Shown: positions 51,307 to 59,938, counted from the stretch's first letter. The stretch: 64,000 bases of DNA from Bradyrhizobium diazoefficiens (GCF_016616425.1 NZ_CP067101.1:5146001-5210000), one strand, 5' to 3'. Program-made: numbers and translations. The notes: generated by a model not told the origin, from the letters alone.

Positions 51307-52506
51307 GTGGTCGACATCGCGCAGCAGGCGGCGATCAATCCGGCATCGGCAAAGCATGCCGGAGCCGCGCGCACGCGCGTCCCGCTCACGATGATCGACC
51401 CCGGCCAATGGCGCGCACTCGCGCAGCGTGCGGTCGAGCCGAACGGATATTACCTGCCCGCCTGGGAGCTCGCCGTCAGCGCAACCGCGCGCGGCCGCAC
51501 TAGAGCCTCGGCACTATCCGCATTCGACGGCTCTTCGACCCGCCTGATCGGGCTGATGCCGGTGATCTCGCTGTGGCGGGCGTGGAAGATTCCCCTGCCC
51601 GCACTGGTGAGCGCGCATCCCTACGGCACGCTGTGCAGTCCGCTGATCGACCGCGACGCCCCGATCGAGGCGGCCACGCAGCTGTTGCAGCAGGCGCGTG
51701 AGGCCGGGGCGCACGCGCTGGTGCTGAACGACATCGCGCTCGATGGTGCTGCGATGAATGCGCTCAAGCAGGTCCTGAACCGCGACGGCCTGAAGCCGCG
51801 CGTCCTTTCCTCCTACCTCCGCGCCAGCCTCGACGCGACGCAGGACGGCGAAACGCTGCTGCGCGACGCACTCGGCACCAAAAAGCTCAAGGAGTTGCGC
51901 CGCCAGCGCCATCGCCTCGAACAGCACGGCCCTGTTACGTTCGACGTCGCACGCCGGCCTGACGAGATCGGATCCGCACTCGAAACATTCTTGCAGCTCG
52001 AAGCCAGCGGCTGGAAGGGCAAGCGCGGCACCGCGCTGGTTCAGCATGCGGGCGATGCGGCCTTCATTCGCCGCGCCGTGCCGGCGCTGGCGGAGACCGC
52101 ACAATGCGAGATCATCACGCTTCGCGTCGGGACGACAGCGGTGGCCGCCGGCGTCGTGTTGCGCCATCAGGACCGCGCCTTCTTCTTCAAGCTCGGCATC
52201 GACGAGCGCTTTGCAAGATATTCGCCGGGCGTGCAGCTCACCCTCGAACTCACCCGCCATCTCTGCGCCGATCCCGCCGTCGCCAGCGCGGACTCCACCG
52301 CAGGCGCCGATCACCCCATGATCAACCCGATCTGGCGGGGACGCTTTGCAATCGGCGACGTGCTCATTCCGCTGAAGCGGAACGATCCGGTCGTCGCGCT
52401 CATTCACGGGACGCTTGTCGGTCTCAACGCCGCGCACGAGACCGCGCGACGCGCGATTCGCCGGCTCCGCAAATCAGCGAAAGCTATTCCGCCGCCTGGG
52501 CGTTGA
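51307..52506 (+). CDS. GNAT-fold acyltransferase of the CelD/BioF2 type
   Basis: 399 aa with a GTG start at 51307. It has the Acetyltransf_6 architecture: an N-terminal half (GQWRALAQRAVEPNGYYLPA) and a C-terminal GNAT-like domain with KLKELRRQRHRLEQHG, LQLEASGWKGKRGTAL and FFFKLGIDERFARYSPGVQL. Relatives act in cellulose or exopolysaccharide acylation and in peptidoglycan-bridge (FemAB-like) chemistry. Its last 23 bp overlap the end of the convergent dsbA-family gene. Confidence 0.8.
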   Translation: MVDIAQQAAINPASAKHAGAARTRVPLTMIDPGQWRALAQRAVEPNGYYLPAWELAVSATARGRTRASALSAFDGSSTRLIGLMPVISLWRAWKIPLPALVSAHPYGTLCSPLIDRDAPIEAATQLLQQAREAGAHALVLNDIALDGAAMNALKQVLNRDGLKPRVLSSYLRASLDATQDGETLLRDALGTKKLKELRRQRHRLEQHGPVTFDVARRPDEIGSALETFLQLEASGWKGKRGTALVQHAGDAAFIRRAVPALAETAQCEIITLRVGTTAVAAGVVLRHQDRAFFFKLGIDERFARYSPGVQLTLELTRHLCADPAVASADSTAGADHPMINPIWRGRFAIGDVLIPLKRNDPVVALIHGTLVGLNAAHETARRAIRRLRKSAKAIPPPGR

Positions 52507-53149
52507 TCTCCGCCGAGACCTGGCGGATGGCCCGCGCGAGCAGGTTCGGGTCCTGCGCGCCCGAGACGGCGTATTTCTGCGCGAATACGTAGGTCGGCAC
52601 ACCGGAGATGCCCTTCTCGGCGGCTTCCTGAGCGTCGGCCGAGACGCGCGCGACGTCCTCGTCGGTGGCAAGGCGCCGGCGCACGTCCTCGGCATCGAGG
52701 CCGACATCAGCGGCCGCCTGCACCAGCACGTTCACATCAGTGAGATCACCGCCGTCGCGGAAATACAGCTCCATCAGGCGCTGCTTCAACTCGGGTGCCT
52801 TGCCGATCGCCTCGGCCCACAGGATCAGGCGGTGGCAGTCGGTCGTGTTGGGCTGACGCGCGACCAGTTCGGGCTTGTAGACGAGGCCCTCTTCGCTTGC
52901 AGCTGCAACGACCCGTCCCGCAATGCCCTTATAGGCCTCGACCGAACCGAATTTCGTGGTGAGATAGTCCTCGCGGCTGATGCCCTCGCGCGGCACCCAG
53001 GGATTGAGGAAGAACGGGCGGAAATTGAGCTTGACCGGGACGTCAGGCACGAGCGCGAGCGCACTCTCGATCCGGTGCTTGCCGATATAGCACCAGGGAC
53101 ACACCACGTCGGAGACGACGTCGATCTGGAGCGGTTTCAGCGTGCTCAT
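52484..53149 (-). CDS. DsbA-family (FrnE-like) oxidoreductase
   Basis: 221 aa with a thioredoxin fold and inserted helical domain. The CPWC active site (Cys17, Cys20) is in DVVSDVVCPWCYIGKHRIES-like sequence near the N-terminus and the cis-Pro loop is GISGVPTYVFAQKYAVSG. No signal peptide, so it is a cytoplasmic FrnE-type protein, linked in other bacteria to polyketide isomerisation and oxidative stress. Confidence 0.93.
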   Translation of the reverse strand: MSTLKPLQIDVVSDVVCPWCYIGKHRIESALALVPDVPVKLNFRPFFLNPWVPREGISREDYLTTKFGSVEAYKGIAGRVVAAASEEGLVYKPELVARQPNTTDCHRLILWAEAIGKAPELKQRLMELYFRDGGDLTDVNVLVQAAADVGLDAEDVRRRLATDEDVARVSADAQEAAEKGISGVPTYVFAQKYAVSGAQDPNLLARAIRQVSAEINAQAAE

Positions 53150-53218
53150 GTCAGGCGCCTCCTTCGGGCGTTACCGGTTCGTACGAAGATAAGCCGAACC
53201 CGCTCCGAGGCAAGGGCG

Positions 53219-54040
53219 CTAAGTCATGGCTGCTGAGATCTGCCTGAGCCGCGCGGCGGTGCGCTCGTCCGCCGGGAAGAAGGTTTCCAGCGCCAGCTCC
53301 GACAGGGTGATGTCGACGGGCGTGCCGAACACCATCGTCGTGGAGAAGAAACTCAGGATCTCGCCGCCGTGGCGCAGCTTGAACGGGATCGCGACGTTGT
53401 CGCTCGACAGCGGCCCCGCGCGCGCCGGAATGGGATAGCTCTTGAGGTCGTTGTAGAGCTTGATCAGTTCAGGATCGGCGGTCGCCTCACATTGCCGGTG
53501 CAGCCGCTCCAAAAGATGCCCGCACCATTCCGCGAGATTGACCGTGCGCGGCGCCAGCGCCTCGGGATGAAAGGCGAGCCGCAGCACGTTGAAGGGCTGG
53601 CCGAGCAGCCGCTGCGGAATGCCGTCGAGCAGCGGCGCCACCATGCGGTTGGCGGAGACCAGGTTCCAGTGCCTGTCCACCGCAAGCGCGGGATTGGGCT
53701 CGTGCGCTTTGAGCACGAGGTCGATCGCCTGGCGGGCTGATTTCAAGGCGGGATCCTCCAGCGGGCGCTGCTGGAATGCCGGCGCATAGCCGGCGGCGAC
53801 CAGCAGCACGTTGCGTTCGCGCAAGGGCACGTCGAGACGCTCGGCGAGCCGCAGCACCATGTCGCGCGACGGCGCGGCGCGGCCGGTCTCGACGAAGCTC
53901 AAGTGACGCGCCGAGATCTCGGCTTCGCCCGCAAGATCAAGCTGGCTCATGCGGCGGCGCTGCCGCCATTCGCGCAGATGGTCGCCGATATGGATCGGCT
54001 GGCTGCGTTCGGTACGTGCCGTGGATGCATGTGCGTTCAT
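53219..54040 (-). CDS. XRE-family transcriptional regulator with MmyB-like domain
   Basis: 273 aa. N-terminal HTH (IGDHLREWRQRRRMSQLDLA, then ISARHLSFVETGRAAPSRDM) and a PAS-like ligand domain of the MmyB class (PALAVDRHWNLVSANRMVAP). Divergent from the two small genes at 54142 and 54409, so it probably controls them through the 101-bp gap between the starts. MmyB-type regulators of actinobacteria may sense fatty acids; the ligand here is unknown. Confidence 0.9.
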   Translation of the reverse strand: MNAHASTARTERSQPIHIGDHLREWRQRRRMSQLDLAGEAEISARHLSFVETGRAAPSRDMVLRLAERLDVPLRERNVLLVAAGYAPAFQQRPLEDPALKSARQAIDLVLKAHEPNPALAVDRHWNLVSANRMVAPLLDGIPQRLLGQPFNVLRLAFHPEALAPRTVNLAEWCGHLLERLHRQCEATADPELIKLYNDLKSYPIPARAGPLSSDNVAIPFKLRHGGEILSFFSTTMVFGTPVDITLSELALETFFPADERTAARLRQISAAMT

Positions 54041-54141
54041 GGTCGAAAACCTAGCATGCGGATTTCGGCCCTTCCATTACCCGCGAGGTAATCGAATTGG
54101 GGCGCGGGCGCGCGCATCTTCGGTCGCAACAGGAGATGACC

Positions 54142-54372
54142 ATGATCGCGCTGCTGTTCTACCGGACCGTCGCGGACCACCTTGTTCCCTGGGCCATGGC
54201 ATTCGCCACGCGGATGCTGGCGCGCAGCCTCAACATGCCGGAGCCGCTGGTGCATTCGACCGGCGATTATGTGCTCGCGCACGTCACAGTCTTCGAGCAT
54301 GGCGTGGGCAGAAGCCTCTGTCCGTTCCGCCTCGCTCGCCTGCTCCGCGCCTGGTGGCGCGGATGGCACTGA
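54142..54372 (+). CDS. small protein of unknown function
   Basis: 76 aa from ATG 54142 (AGGAG 6 bp upstream). MIALLFYRTVADHLVPWAMA then FATRMLARSLNMPEPLVHST; two amphipathic or membrane-leaning helices and a C-terminal basic WWRGWH. Divergent from the XRE regulator and 36 bp ahead of the following membrane gene, so the two are likely one transcript. Confidence 0.65.
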   Translation: MIALLFYRTVADHLVPWAMAFATRMLARSLNMPEPLVHSTGDYVLAHVTVFEHGVGRSLCPFRLARLLRAWWRGWH

Positions 54373-54408
54373 GTTTCACCCCGAGCCCCCAAACCATGGA
54401 GACCTACG

Positions 54409-54807
54409 ATGATCGACGCATCCACCTTCCTGCGCCGCGCGCTGCTTGCCGATGCCATCTTCAGCGGCATCGCCGCCCTCGGCTTCACCTTCGGCGCCGG
54501 CGCGTTCGCGACGCTGTTCAACCTGCCGGAAGCGCTGCTGCGTGAGACCGGCCTGTTCCTGATCGCCTACGCCGCGCTGGTTGGCTGGCTGGCCTCACGC
54601 ACCTCGGTGGCGAAGTCGCTCGTGCTGCTGGTCGTGATCGGCAATGCGGCCTGGACGGTCGGCAGCATCGCGCTGCTGCTCTCCGGCGGGGTGTCGCCGA
54701 ACCTTGCAGGTGAGGTGATGGTCGTGGCGCAGGCGATCGCCACCGGCGTGTTCGCCGAGTTGCAATATCTGGGATTGCGAAGGAGCGGGCGTGTGGCGGC
54801 GGCGTGA
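54409..54807 (+). CDS. four-helix membrane protein of unknown function
   Basis: 132 aa with four predicted helices (LLADAIFSGIAALGFTFGAG, GLFLIAYAALVGWLAS, VLLVVIGNAAWTVGSIALLL and a fourth near VVAQAIATGVFAELQYLG). The small DoxX-like shape is suggestive but not diagnostic. Probably co-transcribed with the preceding small gene and controlled by the adjacent XRE regulator. Confidence 0.75.
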   Translation: MIDASTFLRRALLADAIFSGIAALGFTFGAGAFATLFNLPEALLRETGLFLIAYAALVGWLASRTSVAKSLVLLVVIGNAAWTVGSIALLLSGGVSPNLAGEVMVVAQAIATGVFAELQYLGLRRSGRVAAA

Positions 54808-55017
54808 GGCCGCATCCGCTGCTGTCGTCGCCCGGTTTAGCCCTATTAGATTCACACATCTCAAAAACAGAATCATCTTCAATGGCTTAGCCGAATGCCT
54901 GCCTTCGGCAATCCAATGTCGTCACAGCCGAAGCAAGTGACTCTGACGACTCACGTTTTCGTCTCGCCCACCAAGAAGTTCGAATCAGAAGTGTGCATAT
55001 CGTAGGGTTTAGCCGGG

Positions 55018-55094
55018 CGACCCAGTATTCCAGAGACGCTGCCGAATACGCAGAAGCCGCGGCGTACTGGATGCCCCGCCTTCGCGGGGCATGA
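55018..55094. repeat. palindromic element after the membrane gene
   Basis: Contains CCAGTATTCCAGAG and CGGCGTACTGGATGCC (inverted CCAGTA/TACTGG) and a hairpin ATGCCCCGC / GCGGGGCAT that ends near 55094. It lies in a 302-bp gene-free stretch (54808-55109) and resembles multi-copy Bradyrhizobium intergenic repeats. Confidence 0.6.
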
Positions 55095-55109
55095 CACTGC
55101 GGTTAACGG

Positions 55110-55685
55110 TCACGCCCGCGCGCGGGCGTTCGCCTTGCCGACGGCGTGACCGTTGAGCTTCTTCTTTTTGGCGGCCGTGTTTTTCGGACTCTTGGCACTC
55201 GCCTTCTTGGCCTTGCGCCCGGCACGCGCCTTGACCTTGGCGCGTTCGGCCCGCGCCTCGGCGCGCAGCTTCTTGCGCTTCTTCTCGCAGGAGGCGCATT
55301 TGCAGCCGATCGGCTTCAGATAGGCTTTGAAATAGTCGGTGCCGTAATCGTAGTTGATCTCGTCGCCTGGCTCGATGTTTCTGATGGCGCGGATGAAGAC
55401 CTTGCGCTCGCGCGGCCGGACGTCGGACTCGGCGTTGGGCCGGCAGGAATGGTTGATGTAGCGGGCCAGGTTCTTGCGCACCGAACCGTCGATGGTCCAG
55501 CGGCCGTTGAGTTCGAACAAATATTTGTTCTCGATCTCGTCGTGTGCCGGAATCCGCGAATCCAGGATCGGTCCGAAATAGCGGATGATCCGGGTGCCCT
55601 TCTTGATTGGCTTGGTGGCGAAGAGGCCGAGCCCGGTCTTGGAGCGGCCGACGCGATAAGGTTTTTGCGAGTTGATGACTGGCAT
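55110..55685 (-). CDS. SET-domain protein with histone-H1-like basic tail
   Basis: 191 aa from ATG 55685 (MPVINSQKPYRVGRSKTGLG). SET domain: GRSKTGLGLFATKPIKKGTR, the SAM/catalytic core RYINHSCRPNAES and EPGDEINYDYGTDYF, and a post-SET cysteine cluster GCKCASCEKK (with the Cys of NHSCRPN it can bind zinc). Residues about 138-191 are a Lys/Ala/Arg-rich tail (KARAGRKAKKASAKSPKNTA AKKKK) of the kind that binds DNA. This is a protein-lysine methyltransferase fold; substrate unknown. Confidence 0.9.
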   Translation of the reverse strand: MPVINSQKPYRVGRSKTGLGLFATKPIKKGTRIIRYFGPILDSRIPAHDEIENKYLFELNGRWTIDGSVRKNLARYINHSCRPNAESDVRPRERKVFIRAIRNIEPGDEINYDYGTDYFKAYLKPIGCKCASCEKKRKKLRAEARAERAKVKARAGRKAKKASAKSPKNTAAKKKKLNGHAVGKANARARA

Positions 55686-55843
55686 GATCAGAGAACGAGG
55701 ACGCGAACGAGGCTGGAGGAGCCCAAGCGAAGCCGCTCTTCTAGAACGATTCCGCGCCGCTGTCAGGTATATCCCGAGCTTGTTTGAACCTTGCCCACAA
55801 TGAAGGCGTCTGATGAAAGGGAGTTCCCGTACTATCAAGGCTC

Positions 55844-55936
55844 ATGATGAACCACATCACCAGCACAGGCCTGGCTGTCTTGATGACTTGCATCGGCCTG
55901 AACAGCGCCGACGCCCAGTCCGTGCGCAGCACGTAG
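55844..55936 (+). CDS. possible 30-residue exported peptide
   Basis: MMNHITSTGLAVLMTCIGLN then SADAQSVRST and TAG. It reads like a signal peptide with cleavage after ADA, leaving almost nothing mature. AAGG lies 5 bp upstream. Very tentative; it could be chance or the 5' end of a deleted gene. Confidence 0.25.
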   Translation: MMNHITSTGLAVLMTCIGLNSADAQSVRST

Positions 55937-55990
55937 GCGCGGCCGTGCCGTCGAGCTCGCGACGAAGGCCTCGGCGGGCTCAAATGGCCG

Positions 55991-56722
55991 CTATGCGGGA
56001 AGTTTCGTGGTGACGGGCGCCGTCAGCATCGCCTCGAGCAGGCGTTCGGCCGTCGTCCCCTCGGGGAGCCGCTCCAAAATGTCTTCGAGCCGTCCATCGA
56101 GCAGTAGCATGGTGAAGCCGTGCACCATCGACCATGCGCGTGCGATCGCGGCGCCCTGGTTCAGCGTCAGCGCGTCGCCGCTGATCTGCTCCTGCCGCAT
56201 CATGCCGACGGCATTGGCGAGCCCGGCAAAAGAGGCTTCGGCCGCCTCGTGCAGGGAGGGTCTGGAATAATCCAGCCGCTCGGTGCGGAACATGATGCCG
56301 TACATGCCGGGATGGGCCTGCGCATAGGCGACATAGGCTTTCGGCCGCGCCAGCGCGCGCTCGAGCGGCGTGGTGGCGGTGTCATCGGCCGATGCCATTG
56401 CAATGTTGAACTGGCGGAAGCCGACGGCCGCGAGCTCGCTGATCAGGCCCGTGAGATCGCCGAAATGATGGGTGGGCGCCGCATGCGAAACCCCGGCCTC
56501 GCGTGCCACCGCGCGCAACGTAAGGCCGGAAAGCCCCTCGCGCTCCAGCACGCGCTCGGCGGCTTGCAACAGCGCCTCGCGCAAGGCGCCGTGGTGATAC
56601 GGCGACTCGGTCTTCGCGCTTGCCGGACGTCGCGCCGGACGCGCCGGCGCGCGCCCTGCTGACGGTCTCTTCGGGACGCGTGGGCTTCGCGTCGTTTCGC
56701 CCTTGGTATCGCTCTTGGCCAT
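55991..56722 (-). CDS. TetR-family transcriptional regulator
   Basis: 243 aa from ATG 56722. A 40-residue Arg/Ala/Pro-rich leader precedes the HTH (YHHGALREALLQAAERVLER, LTLRAVAREAGVSHAAPTHH). The C-terminal part is a helical ligand domain (TetR_C). Divergent from the carotenoid oxygenase gene, with the palindrome at 56795-56813 between them; the same palindrome recurs at 58651-58669. It probably represses both promoters. No self-operator close to its own start is obvious, apart from the half-site near 56751. Confidence 0.9.
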   Translation of the reverse strand: MAKSDTKGETTRSPRVPKRPSAGRAPARPARRPASAKTESPYHHGALREALLQAAERVLEREGLSGLTLRAVAREAGVSHAAPTHHFGDLTGLISELAAVGFRQFNIAMASADDTATTPLERALARPKAYVAYAQAHPGMYGIMFRTERLDYSRPSLHEAAEASFAGLANAVGMMRQEQISGDALTLNQGAAIARAWSMVHGFTMLLLDGRLEDILERLPEGTTAERLLEAMLTAPVTTKLPA

Positions 56723-56765
56723 CTGCAAGCTATATGACGCGATATTGACAGTGTAAAGATTTCAC

Positions 56766-56813
56766 TTGACCGGCGCAGCGATCCGCCCTATTTCATCTTT
56801 ACGATGTAAAGAT
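56766..56813 (+). promoter_or_regulatory. promoter with 19-bp TetR operator, carotenoid oxygenase gene
   Basis: -35 TTGACC (56766-56771), 17-bp spacer, -10 TATTTC (56789-56794), then the palindrome ATCTTTAC-GAT-GTAAAGAT (56795-56813) right at the start of transcription. A half-site TGTAAAGATTTC lies directly upstream of the -35 box. Near-identical arrangement at 58623-58669. Confidence 0.8.
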
Positions 56814-56828
56814 AGGGAGGGATACGCC

Positions 56829-58226
56829 GTGCAGCACGACGCCATCGCCGAGCGCCGCAGCAATATCGCGCCGATCCCGTTCGAAGCGGACGCGCCATTC
56901 CTGAAAATCATCGGCGAATTGCCGCGCGAGCTGAATGGCACGCTCTATCGCAACGGCCCCAATCCGCAGTTCGACGCGCCGGGCGCGCACTGGTTCGTCG
57001 GCGACGGCATGCTGCATGCGTTTCACCTCGAGGACGGACGCGCCAGCTACCGTAACCGCTGGGTCCGCACGCCGAAATGGCTTGCCGAGCACGATGCCGG
57101 CCGCGCCCTGTTCGGCGGCTTCGGCCGCAAGCTGCCGCGTGCCCCGGCTGATCTCACCGATGGCGGCGTCGCCAACACCAACATCATCTTCCATGCCGGC
57201 AAGCTGCTCGCGCTGGAGGAGGCACATCTGCCGACCGAGATCGAGCCGGACACGCTGGCAACGCGCGGCTATCACAGCTATCAGGGCCGCGTCGCCGGCA
57301 GCTTCACGGCGCATCCGAAGATCGATCCCGTGACCGGTGAGCTCGTGTTCTTCGGCTACAACGCGGCAGGTCGGCTGACGCCTGCCCTCTCCTGCGGCTC
57401 GATCGATGCCTCCGGCAGGGCGACGCGCTTCGAGCGGTTCGAGGCGCCCTATGCCAGCATGGTGCACGACTTCATCGTGACCGCGAATCATGTGCTGTTT
57501 CCGATCCTTCCCGTTGCCGGCAGCACGGAGCGCGCCATGAGCGGGCGGCCGCCCTACGCCTGGGAGCCGGACAAGGGCGCCTATGTCGGCGTGATGAAGC
57601 GCAACGGCACGGCGAAGGAGGTCGTCTGGTTCCGCGCTGAGACTTGTTACGTTTTCCACGTCATGAATGCGTGGGAGGACGATAGCCGCATCATCGCCGA
57701 CGTCATGCAGTTCGAGGAGGCGCCGCTATTTCCGCATCCCGATGGACGGCCGACCGATCCGGAGAAGTCGCGTGCCCGCCACTGCCGCTGGACGTTCGAT
57801 CTCTCAGGGAATACCGACCGCTTCCAGCAGACTTATCTCGACGATCTCACCGGCGAATTTCCGCGCATCGACGACCGCCGCGCCGGGCTCAAAAACCGAC
57901 ACGGCTGGTACGCCTGCGCCAATCCGCGACTGCCGATGTTCGGCGCCCTCTCTGGCCTCGTTCATGTCGACGGCAATGGTCGCCGACTCGGCCACTATCT
58001 GCTGCCCGCCGGCGACACCACCTCGGAGCCGGTGTTCGTCGAGCGATCGAAGGATGCGGCCGAAGGCGATGGCTGGCTGCTGGCGGTGGTCTGGCGGGCG
58101 CGAGAGAACCGCAGCGACCTCGCCGTGTTCAACGCCACCGACGTCGAGGCGGGCCCCGTCGCGCTGGTGCAGCTCGGCCACCGCGTGCCCGACGGTTTTC
58201 ACGGCAATTGGGTGGGGGCGCGCTAG
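56829..58226 (+). CDS. carotenoid oxygenase family protein
   Basis: 465 aa from GTG 56829 (GGGAGGG ahead of it). RPE65/carotenoid cleavage dioxygenase propeller with the four iron-binding histidines in SFTAHPKIDPVTGELVFFGY, YASMVHDFIVTANHVLFPI, CYVFHVMNAWEDDSRI and PDGFHGNWVGAR at the C-terminus. Substrates in the family are carotenoids, retinoids or stilbenes (lignostilbene dioxygenases); the exact one is not evident. Divergent from, and likely controlled by, the TetR protein. Confidence 0.93.
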   Translation: MQHDAIAERRSNIAPIPFEADAPFLKIIGELPRELNGTLYRNGPNPQFDAPGAHWFVGDGMLHAFHLEDGRASYRNRWVRTPKWLAEHDAGRALFGGFGRKLPRAPADLTDGGVANTNIIFHAGKLLALEEAHLPTEIEPDTLATRGYHSYQGRVAGSFTAHPKIDPVTGELVFFGYNAAGRLTPALSCGSIDASGRATRFERFEAPYASMVHDFIVTANHVLFPILPVAGSTERAMSGRPPYAWEPDKGAYVGVMKRNGTAKEVVWFRAETCYVFHVMNAWEDDSRIIADVMQFEEAPLFPHPDGRPTDPEKSRARHCRWTFDLSGNTDRFQQTYLDDLTGEFPRIDDRRAGLKNRHGWYACANPRLPMFGALSGLVHVDGNGRRLGHYLLPAGDTTSEPVFVERSKDAAEGDGWLLAVVWRARENRSDLAVFNATDVEAGPVALVQLGHRVPDGFHGNWVGAR

Positions 58227-58231
58227 CAGCT

Positions 58232-58336
58232 GTCATTCCGGGGCGCGACGCAGTCGCGAGCCCGGAATCCATTTCACCGCATGTTCTGCCGCCCAATGGA
58301 TTCCGGGCTCGACGCTCCGCGTCGCTCCGGAATGAC
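58232..58336. repeat. long inverted repeat after the carotenoid oxygenase gene
   Basis: Arms GTCATTCCGGGGCGCGACGC and GCGTCGCTCCGGAATGAC are inverted copies, continuing inward through AGCCCGGAATCCATT / AATGGATTCCGGGCT. Total about 105 bp. Typical palindromic intergenic element; it probably also stops transcription. Confidence 0.85.
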
Positions 58337-58358
58337 ATCGCGGAAACGGGAATCCTCC

Positions 58359-58613
58359 ATGCACATATCCTCGAATACCGCAGACGGCCTCATCGTCTTC
58401 GCCCTCGCCTGCATCGTGCTCATGGTCCCGCTGCGGCGGAGCAGCCACGCCATCTTCAACGGCGGCATCTTGCTCGCCCTCGGCCTCTCGATCGCCTGCG
58501 CGCTGCCAATATTGTCGCACCTGCCCTGGACCGAATTGGCTGATGAGGCCTCCGACCAAGCCATTGCGGCTCTTCGTTTTCTGGAGGTCGCCTACACAAT
58601 TTTGACACTGTAA
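58359..58613 (+). CDS. small membrane protein of unknown function
   Basis: 84 aa (MHISSNTADGLIVFALACIV) with two hydrophobic segments (ADGLIVFALACIVLMVPL; FNGGILLALGLSIACALPIL). Its stop codon lies inside the half-site of the second TetR-type promoter. Plausible but unrecognised. Confidence 0.5.
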   Translation: MHISSNTADGLIVFALACIVLMVPLRRSSHAIFNGGILLALGLSIACALPILSHLPWTELADEASDQAIAALRFLEVAYTILTL

Positions 58614-58622
58614 AGATTTCGC

Positions 58623-58669
58623 TTGACCCGGCCTCGCCGCTGAACTATTTATCTTTACATCGTAAAGAT
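58623..58669 (+). promoter_or_regulatory. promoter with 19-bp TetR operator, second copy
   Basis: -35 TTGACC (58623-58628), 17-bp spacer, -10 TATTTA (58646-58651), palindrome ATCTTTAC-ATC-GTAAAGAT (58651-58669), again with TGTAAAGATTTC directly upstream of the -35. Layout and operator match the promoter at 56766-56813. Confidence 0.85.
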
Positions 58670-58689
58670 CGGCCTGACCGAGATAGGCA

Positions 58690-59265
58690 ATGGCGATTTT
58701 CCTGATCCTCGCGCCCTACGGCGCCTACAGCTTTCTGATGCTGGTGACGTCGGCCACTTCAAGCGTGTTTGCGGCCTCCGCGATCTGCCTCGCCACCGTC
58801 GCAATCGATGTGGCGCGCGGCCGCTCGGTGAAGATCTTGGCCGCGGGCTCGGCAGTCGTGTTCGCCGCAATCGGCCTCTACCTCTCGCTGCTCGACCCGG
58901 CGCTGGGCACGCTCGGCGTCAAGCTGTCGGTCGACATCGGCATCTTCGTCATCTCGCTCGGCTCGATGCTGCTCCGCCGTCCCTTCACGCTGCAATATGC
59001 GGTTGAATCGGTGCCGTCCGAGACCGCGGCAATGCCCGGCTTTCTCACTGCCAATTACGTCATCACCGGCGCCTGGACCGCGGCCGCGCTGCTGATGGCG
59101 GCCGCCAATCTCGTGCTGCTCTACATCCCCGGCCTGCCGCTCTGGTCGAGCCTTGCGGTCGCCTTCGCCGCCCGCAACAGCGCGATTTACTTCACAAGAT
59201 GGTATCCCGGGTATCGGCAGATCAAGTACGGTACGCCCGCTCGCGCACTGCCCAACGCTCGCTGA
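58690..59265 (+). CDS. integral membrane protein of unknown function
   Basis: 191 aa with five or six transmembrane helices (YSFLMLVTSATSSVFAASAI, ILAAGSAVVFAAIGLYLSLL, LSVDIGIFVISLGSMLLRR, ITGAWTAAALLMAAANLVLL). C-terminal TRWYPGYRQIKYG. Not recognised. It follows the second TetR-type promoter and is 12 bp upstream of the YciB homologue, so they form one operon. Confidence 0.75.
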   Translation: MAIFLILAPYGAYSFLMLVTSATSSVFAASAICLATVAIDVARGRSVKILAAGSAVVFAAIGLYLSLLDPALGTLGVKLSVDIGIFVISLGSMLLRRPFTLQYAVESVPSETAAMPGFLTANYVITGAWTAAALLMAAANLVLLYIPGLPLWSSLAVAFAARNSAIYFTRWYPGYRQIKYGTPARALPNAR

Positions 59266-59277
59266 ACAGGATTGACG

Positions 59278-59832
59278 ATGAAGGACGTATTCGCCCGCCT
59301 CGCCTCCGACTTCCTCTCCGCCATCGTCTTCCTGGTCGTCTACCTCCTCACCGACAACGTCGTCCTGGCAACCTCGGTGGCGATTGCCGGAGCGATCGCG
59401 CAGGTGATCTATGCCCGCGTCAAGGGGTCCCAGCTCAATTACATGACCTATGCGAGCCTCGCACTCGTCGTCGTGCTGGGCACCATCACGCTGCTGACCA
59501 ATGATCCTCGCTTCATGCTGGCAAAGCCCTCGATCGCGCATTTCGCGATCGGCGCGATCATGCTCAAGCGCGGCTGGATGCTGCGCTACATGCCGCCGAT
59601 CGTCGCCGAGACCGTCCCGGAATATGTGACGGCTGCGGGCTATGCCTGGGCGGCACTGATGTTCGTGATCGGTGCCGGCATGATCGCGGTCGCTTCCACC
59701 GGCGATCTGAAGCTGTGGGCGTTCTACATCACAGTGGTCGCAGGCGGCGCCAAGATCCTGGCCTTTGCCGTGCAATACGCGGTTCTGCGGCTCGTCGTCA
59801 CCAGCCGCCGGCGTGCCGCCGCCCGCGCCTAA
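59278..59832 (+). CDS. YciB/septation protein A homologue
   Basis: 184 aa inner-membrane protein. Signatures: the N-terminal FLSAIVFLVVYLLTDNVVLA, LTNDPRFMLAKPSIAHFAIG (family NDPRF...KP.I) and MLKRGWMLRYMPPIVAE, then AGYAWAALMFVIGAGMIAV. YciB is linked to septation and envelope integrity in enterobacteria. Likely second gene of a TetR-controlled operon. Being outside a core division locus, this may be an accessory paralogue. Confidence 0.85.
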   Translation: MKDVFARLASDFLSAIVFLVVYLLTDNVVLATSVAIAGAIAQVIYARVKGSQLNYMTYASLALVVVLGTITLLTNDPRFMLAKPSIAHFAIGAIMLKRGWMLRYMPPIVAETVPEYVTAAGYAWAALMFVIGAGMIAVASTGDLKLWAFYITVVAGGAKILAFAVQYAVLRLVVTSRRRAAARA

Positions 59833-59938
59833 ATGCCTCCAATGCAGCGTTAGGCACGTGCGACGAGTTGGGTTATAGGCTCGCTCCGGACTGGCCGCGG
59901 ATCGTCGCGGTCCGCCGGGATTTGTTCGGGAGACGCGA

